Notes under the pieces: model-generated
The model's input: the letters and a program-made list of their open reading frames with translations, nothing else
Told to the model about the DNA's origin: nothing
Database searches by the model: none
Source of the DNA: Chitinivibrionia bacterium
GTDB taxonomy: Bacteria; Krumholzibacteriota; Krumholzibacteriia; WVZY01
DNA: 7,837 nucleotides
Assembly (NCBI GenBank): GCA_016208665.1
Contig: JACQXT010000160.1
Coordinates: 1-7,837 of the forward strand
Direction of reading: 5' to 3'
In this document: positions 6,969 to 7,837 of the stretch, piece after piece
How the letters are laid out: the number at the start of each line of letters is the position of its first letter
How positions within the stretch are numbered: the stretch's first letter is position 1
Program-made: the position numbers and the translations under genes

Positions 6969-7837
6969 ATGCCGAATATTCTACGTGCCCTCATAGCCGT
7001 CCTCTTCCTGGGGGCCGGCGACGCCTCCGCCGCCCCGGAGCGCGCGGCTTTCGTCGATCCGTTCATCGGCACCGGCGGACACGGACACACATACCCCGGC
7101 GCAAGCCTGCCGTTCGGCATGGTGCAACTGAGCCCCGACACCCGTCTCGCCGGGTGGGACGGATGTTCCGGATACCATTACTCCGATTCTACGCTCTACG
7201 GCTTCAGCCACACGCACCTCAGCGGCACCGGCTGTCCCGATTACTGCGACATACTCCTGATGCCGACCTCGGGCGAGGCGCGGCTCGCGCCCGGCGACGC
7301 TTCGATCCCGGGATCGGGATACCGCTCGCGCTTCCGCCACGCCACGGAACGGGCGAAGCCCGGTTACTACGGCGTGCACCTGGACGATTACGACATCGAC
7401 GTCGAACTGACCGTTTCACGGAGGGCGGGATTCCACCGGTACCGTTTCCGGAGGGCCGAACAGGCGAACGTGATCATCGATCTTGCGCACCGGGACCCCG
7501 TGATCGATTCATCCATACGGTTTGCGGGCGACGCCGAGATCGAGGGGCACCGGATCTCGAGGGCGTGGGCGCGGGAGCAGCACGTGTACTTCGTCGCCCG
7601 ATTCTCCCGGCCGTTCGACCGGCGCGGAATTGCGCTCGGCTCGCAGGCGCCTGTCGATCTCGAGCGGGCGTCCGGAGACTCGGTGAGGGCGTTCGTGTCC
7701 TTCAACGGGGCGCCGGACGAGGTGCTGGTCAAAGTCGGCCTGTCGGCGGTGAGTATCGACGGAGCCCGAAAGAATCTCGAATCGGAGATTCCCGGATGGG
7801 ACTTCGATGCGGTCAGGAAAGACGCCGGCCGCATATG
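6969..7837 (+). CDS. Glycoside hydrolase family 92 protein (exported alpha-mannosidase family), 5' part
   Basis: The frame is open from ATG at 6969 to the right edge: 289 codons and two bases, out of roughly 700-780 residues usual for GH92. Characterised family members are calcium-dependent exo-alpha-mannosidases that trim mannose from glycans. The start has a signal peptide with a hydrophobic run (ALIAVLFLGAG) and a probable cleavage site near DASA-AP, residues 21-22. The N-terminal beta-sandwich domain follows, with hallmark blocks VDPFIGTGGHGHTYPG (29-44), LPFGMVQLSPDTR, GWDGCSGYHYSDS (62-74) and GFSHTHLSGTGCPDYCD (78-94). The catalytic and calcium-binding residues lie in the C-terminal domain, beyond the window. 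The start is unambiguous within its frame, but the ribosome site is weak: only GGTGG close to the ATG. The gene is transcribed away from sdhC across a 259-bp spacer. Linkage specificity (alpha-1,2, -1,3, -1,4 or -1,6) cannot be read from this part. No transporter or other glycosidase is visible beside it. Confidence 0.92.
   Translation, partial: MPNILRALIAVLFLGAGDASAAPERAAFVDPFIGTGGHGHTYPGASLPFGMVQLSPDTRLAGWDGCSGYHYSDSTLYGFSHTHLSGTGCPDYCDILLMPTSGEARLAPGDASIPGSGYRSRFRHATERAKPGYYGVHLDDYDIDVELTVSRRAGFHRYRFRRAEQANVIIDLAHRDPVIDSSIRFAGDAEIEGHRISRAWAREQHVYFVARFSRPFDRRGIALGSQAPVDLERASGDSVRAFVSFNGAPDEVLVKVGLSAVSIDGARKNLESEIPGWDFDAVRKDAGRI

Noticed and set aside
6710..7141. A minus-strand open frame of 143 codons whose stop abuts the sdhC start, covering the divergent spacer
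   Set aside because: Its 5' half is antisense to the GH92 signal peptide and hallmark motifs. A shorter version starting at an internal ATG has its purine stretch too close to the ATG, and the translation resembles no protein. I treat the spacer as regulatory.
1..7837. CRISPR arrays, tRNA or rRNA genes, insertion sequences, toxin-antitoxin or phage genes
   Set aside because: No regularly spaced repeats, cloverleaf-like segments, transposase motifs or terminal inverted repeats were seen, and almost all of the DNA is taken up by the genes described.

Overview
The window is 7.8 kb of GC-rich bacterial DNA (roughly three fifths G+C by eye). It is densely coding, and four well-known families account for nearly all of it. 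The genes point to a menaquinone-respiring, Gram-negative-like bacterium that exports proteases and glycosidases. A lineage of the FCB/PVC kind (Bacteroidota relatives and candidate phyla) would fit, but this is inferred from gene content and not shown by any marker gene.

Layout, left to right. Positions 1-3243, minus strand: a Tricorn-type peptidase with a signal peptide, whose reading frame is cut by one in-frame TAA at 754-756. The same frame then stays open to the left edge and carries the rest of the PDZ domain and the catalytic C-terminal domain. Positions 3244-3453: a 210-bp spacer with GC-rich hairpins. Positions 3454-6709, minus strand: a compact three-gene operon, sdhC-sdhA-sdhB in transcription order, encoding a type-B succinate dehydrogenase / fumarate reductase (one five-helix dihaem cytochrome b, a flavoprotein and an iron-sulfur protein). 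The junctions are 22 bp and 15 bp, and each gene has a good Shine-Dalgarno site. Positions 6710-6968: a divergent intergenic region with a candidate sdh promoter, a palindrome and a short tandem repeat. Positions 6969-7837, plus strand: the first 289 codons of an exported glycoside hydrolase family 92 (alpha-mannosidase family) protein that runs off the right edge.

How they work together: the sdh operon is core respiratory metabolism, oxidising succinate or reducing fumarate at the membrane. The Tricorn-like peptidase and the GH92 enzyme both carry export signals and would act on peptides and mannose-containing glycans outside the cytoplasm. Nothing ties them to the sdh complex except adjacency.

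The most notable observation is the in-frame ochre codon in the Tricorn gene. All four residues of the catalytic tetrad are present at family-like spacing, but they lie on opposite sides of the stop (S769 and H770 before it, S995 and E1053 after it). The gene is therefore either recently broken, mis-sequenced, or read through. I saw no RNA genes, CRISPR arrays, insertion sequences or clear new system.
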